Assembly: GCA_003491925.1 (NCBI GenBank)
Contig: DNAU01000128.1
Location: forward strand, 1 to 14,721
Source of the DNA: Chloroflexota bacterium
Lineage (GTDB): Bacteria; Chloroflexota; Dormibacteria; Aeolococcales; Aeolococcaceae
Direction of reading: 5' to 3'
DNA length: 14,721 nt
The notes beneath the pieces were generated by a model. It was not told the origin of the DNA and made no database searches. It worked only from the letters and a program-made list of their open reading frames with translations. Of the stretch, positions 14,288 through 14,721 are shown piece after piece. Position 1 is the stretch's first letter; each line of letters begins with the position of its first letter. A program made the translations under genes and the position numbers.

Positions 14288-14464
14288 CGGAAGACTCCTC
14301 GATGCCGCTCAGGCCGCTCAGATCAAGGAAACGAGAAGCGCGCCCTGGGAGCGGACCGTGGGGGCAAGCGCGCTCTCCTTGAGGGTAGGCGCGCATTCCC
14401 GCGCGCCGAAGGGGGGCGAACGCCCCCCTGGAGCTGACGCCGAGCCGGGCGGAAATGAGCGGCA
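14288..14464 (-). promoter_or_regulatory. rpsJ-rplC spacer with three strong hairpins (candidate regulatory leader)
   Basis: This is the longest non-coding gap in the window. In transcript order it holds three hairpins: an 8-bp stem of mostly G/C at 14410-14417 with 14422-14429; a perfect 7-bp stem at 14388-14394 with 14401-14407 (6-base loop); and a 10-bp stem with one bulged base at 14333-14343 with 14368-14377. GCGCGC occurs four times (14338, 14368, 14389, 14401 starts) and is self-complementary, so alternative pairings are possible. No T-run follows any stem. The rplC ribosome site GAGGAG (14295-14300) lies downstream. A 62-codon ORF also crosses it (14280-14468), but its third-position GC is lower than in the neighbours. 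Confidence 0.55.
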
Positions 14465-14721
14465 TCATCGTTGATCCCCGAGCTTGATCTCGATGTCCAC
14501 GCCACTCGGGAGGTTGAGCCGCATCAGGGCGTCCACCACCTTGGGGTTGGGGTCGAGGATGTCGAGGATGCGCTTGTGGGTGCGCATCTCGAACTGCTCG
14601 CGCGAATCCTTGTCGATGAAGGGCGAGCGGACCACGGTCCACTTGCCAATACGGGTCGGCAGCGGCACCGGGCCGGCGACGTGAGCCCCGGTCCGGACCA
14701 CGGTCTCGACGATCTTCGAGG
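14465..14721 (-). CDS. rpsJ: 30S ribosomal protein S10, 5' end missing
   Basis: The visible 84 residues read [22 protein letters not shown] and continue to [55 protein letters not shown], the C-terminal four fifths of S10 (about 102 residues). The true start lies beyond the window; the GTG at 14701 is an internal valine codon. S10 belongs to the 30S head and, as NusE, also joins NusB in transcription antitermination. It is normally the first gene of this operon. The gene ends with TGA and is followed not by rplC directly but by the 177-base hairpin-rich spacer. Confidence 0.97.
   Translation of the reverse strand, partial: SKIVETVVRTGAHVAGPVPLPTRIGKWTVVRSPFIDKDSREQFEMRTHKRILDILDPNPKVVDALMRLNLPSGVDIEIKLGDQR

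Noticed and set aside
14410..14429. G/C-rich hairpin after rpsJ as an intrinsic terminator
   Set aside because: No T-run follows on the minus strand, and the downstream genes belong to the same operon; I treat it as part of a structured spacer.
1..14721. Mobile elements, CRISPR arrays, tRNA or rRNA genes
   Set aside because: No transposase, direct-repeat array, tRNA-like cloverleaf or rRNA stretch was seen; coding by the ribosomal cluster is nearly continuous.

Overview
The window is one uninterrupted ribosomal-protein supercluster, all on the minus strand, so transcription runs from high to low coordinates. It joins the S10, spc and alpha operons in the order rpsJ (5' end missing), rplC, rplD, rplW, rplB, rpsS, rplV, rpsC, rplP, rpmC, rpsQ, rplN, rplX, rplE, rpsN, rpsH, rplF, rplR, rpsE, rpmD, rplO, secY, adk, map, infA, rpmJ, rpsM, rpsK, rpsD (only the first 13 codons). 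The 29 genes make small- and large-subunit proteins, the translocon channel SecY, adenylate kinase, methionine aminopeptidase and initiation factor IF-1. Every long plus-strand reading frame is a high-GC shadow.

The DNA is very GC-rich (roughly two thirds or more by eye), and none of the 28 visible stop codons of recognised genes is TAA. Gene order (adk and map between secY and infA), a 61-residue zinc-type S14, Cys-containing L36 and L24, a CxxC at the S4 N-terminus and a short-LID adenylate kinase suggest a high-GC Terrabacteria lineage. The Cys-containing S4 N-terminus fits Chloroflexota or Dormibacterota-like bacteria better than typical Actinomycetota. This is an inference from a few proteins, not a placement.

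Packing is extreme. Eight junctions are 4-base ATGA/GTGA overlaps, two are TGATG, one is an 8-base overlap, and most others are gaps of 0-13 bases, so translational coupling is expected throughout. Four longer spacers break the pattern. The 177-base rpsJ-rplC spacer holds three strong hairpins with interchangeable GCGCGC arms. The 58-base rplE-rpsN spacer shows only a small hairpin. The 89-base map-infA spacer carries a convincing extended -10 promoter. The 128-base infA-rpmJ spacer holds a nested hairpin and a tiny ATGA-coupled ORF.

The most unusual protein-level feature is a set of lineage-type extensions. L22 and S3 carry long acidic C-terminal tails, and L29 is about three times the usual length with an internally duplicated tail. 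L24 has about 32 extra N-terminal residues, L30 is extended at both ends, and L15 ends in a short acidic tail. L22, L24 and L29 all sit around the polypeptide exit tunnel, so that surface may be remodelled here. I see no mobile element, CRISPR array, tRNA, rRNA or defence system; the novelty is confined to these tails and the structured spacers.
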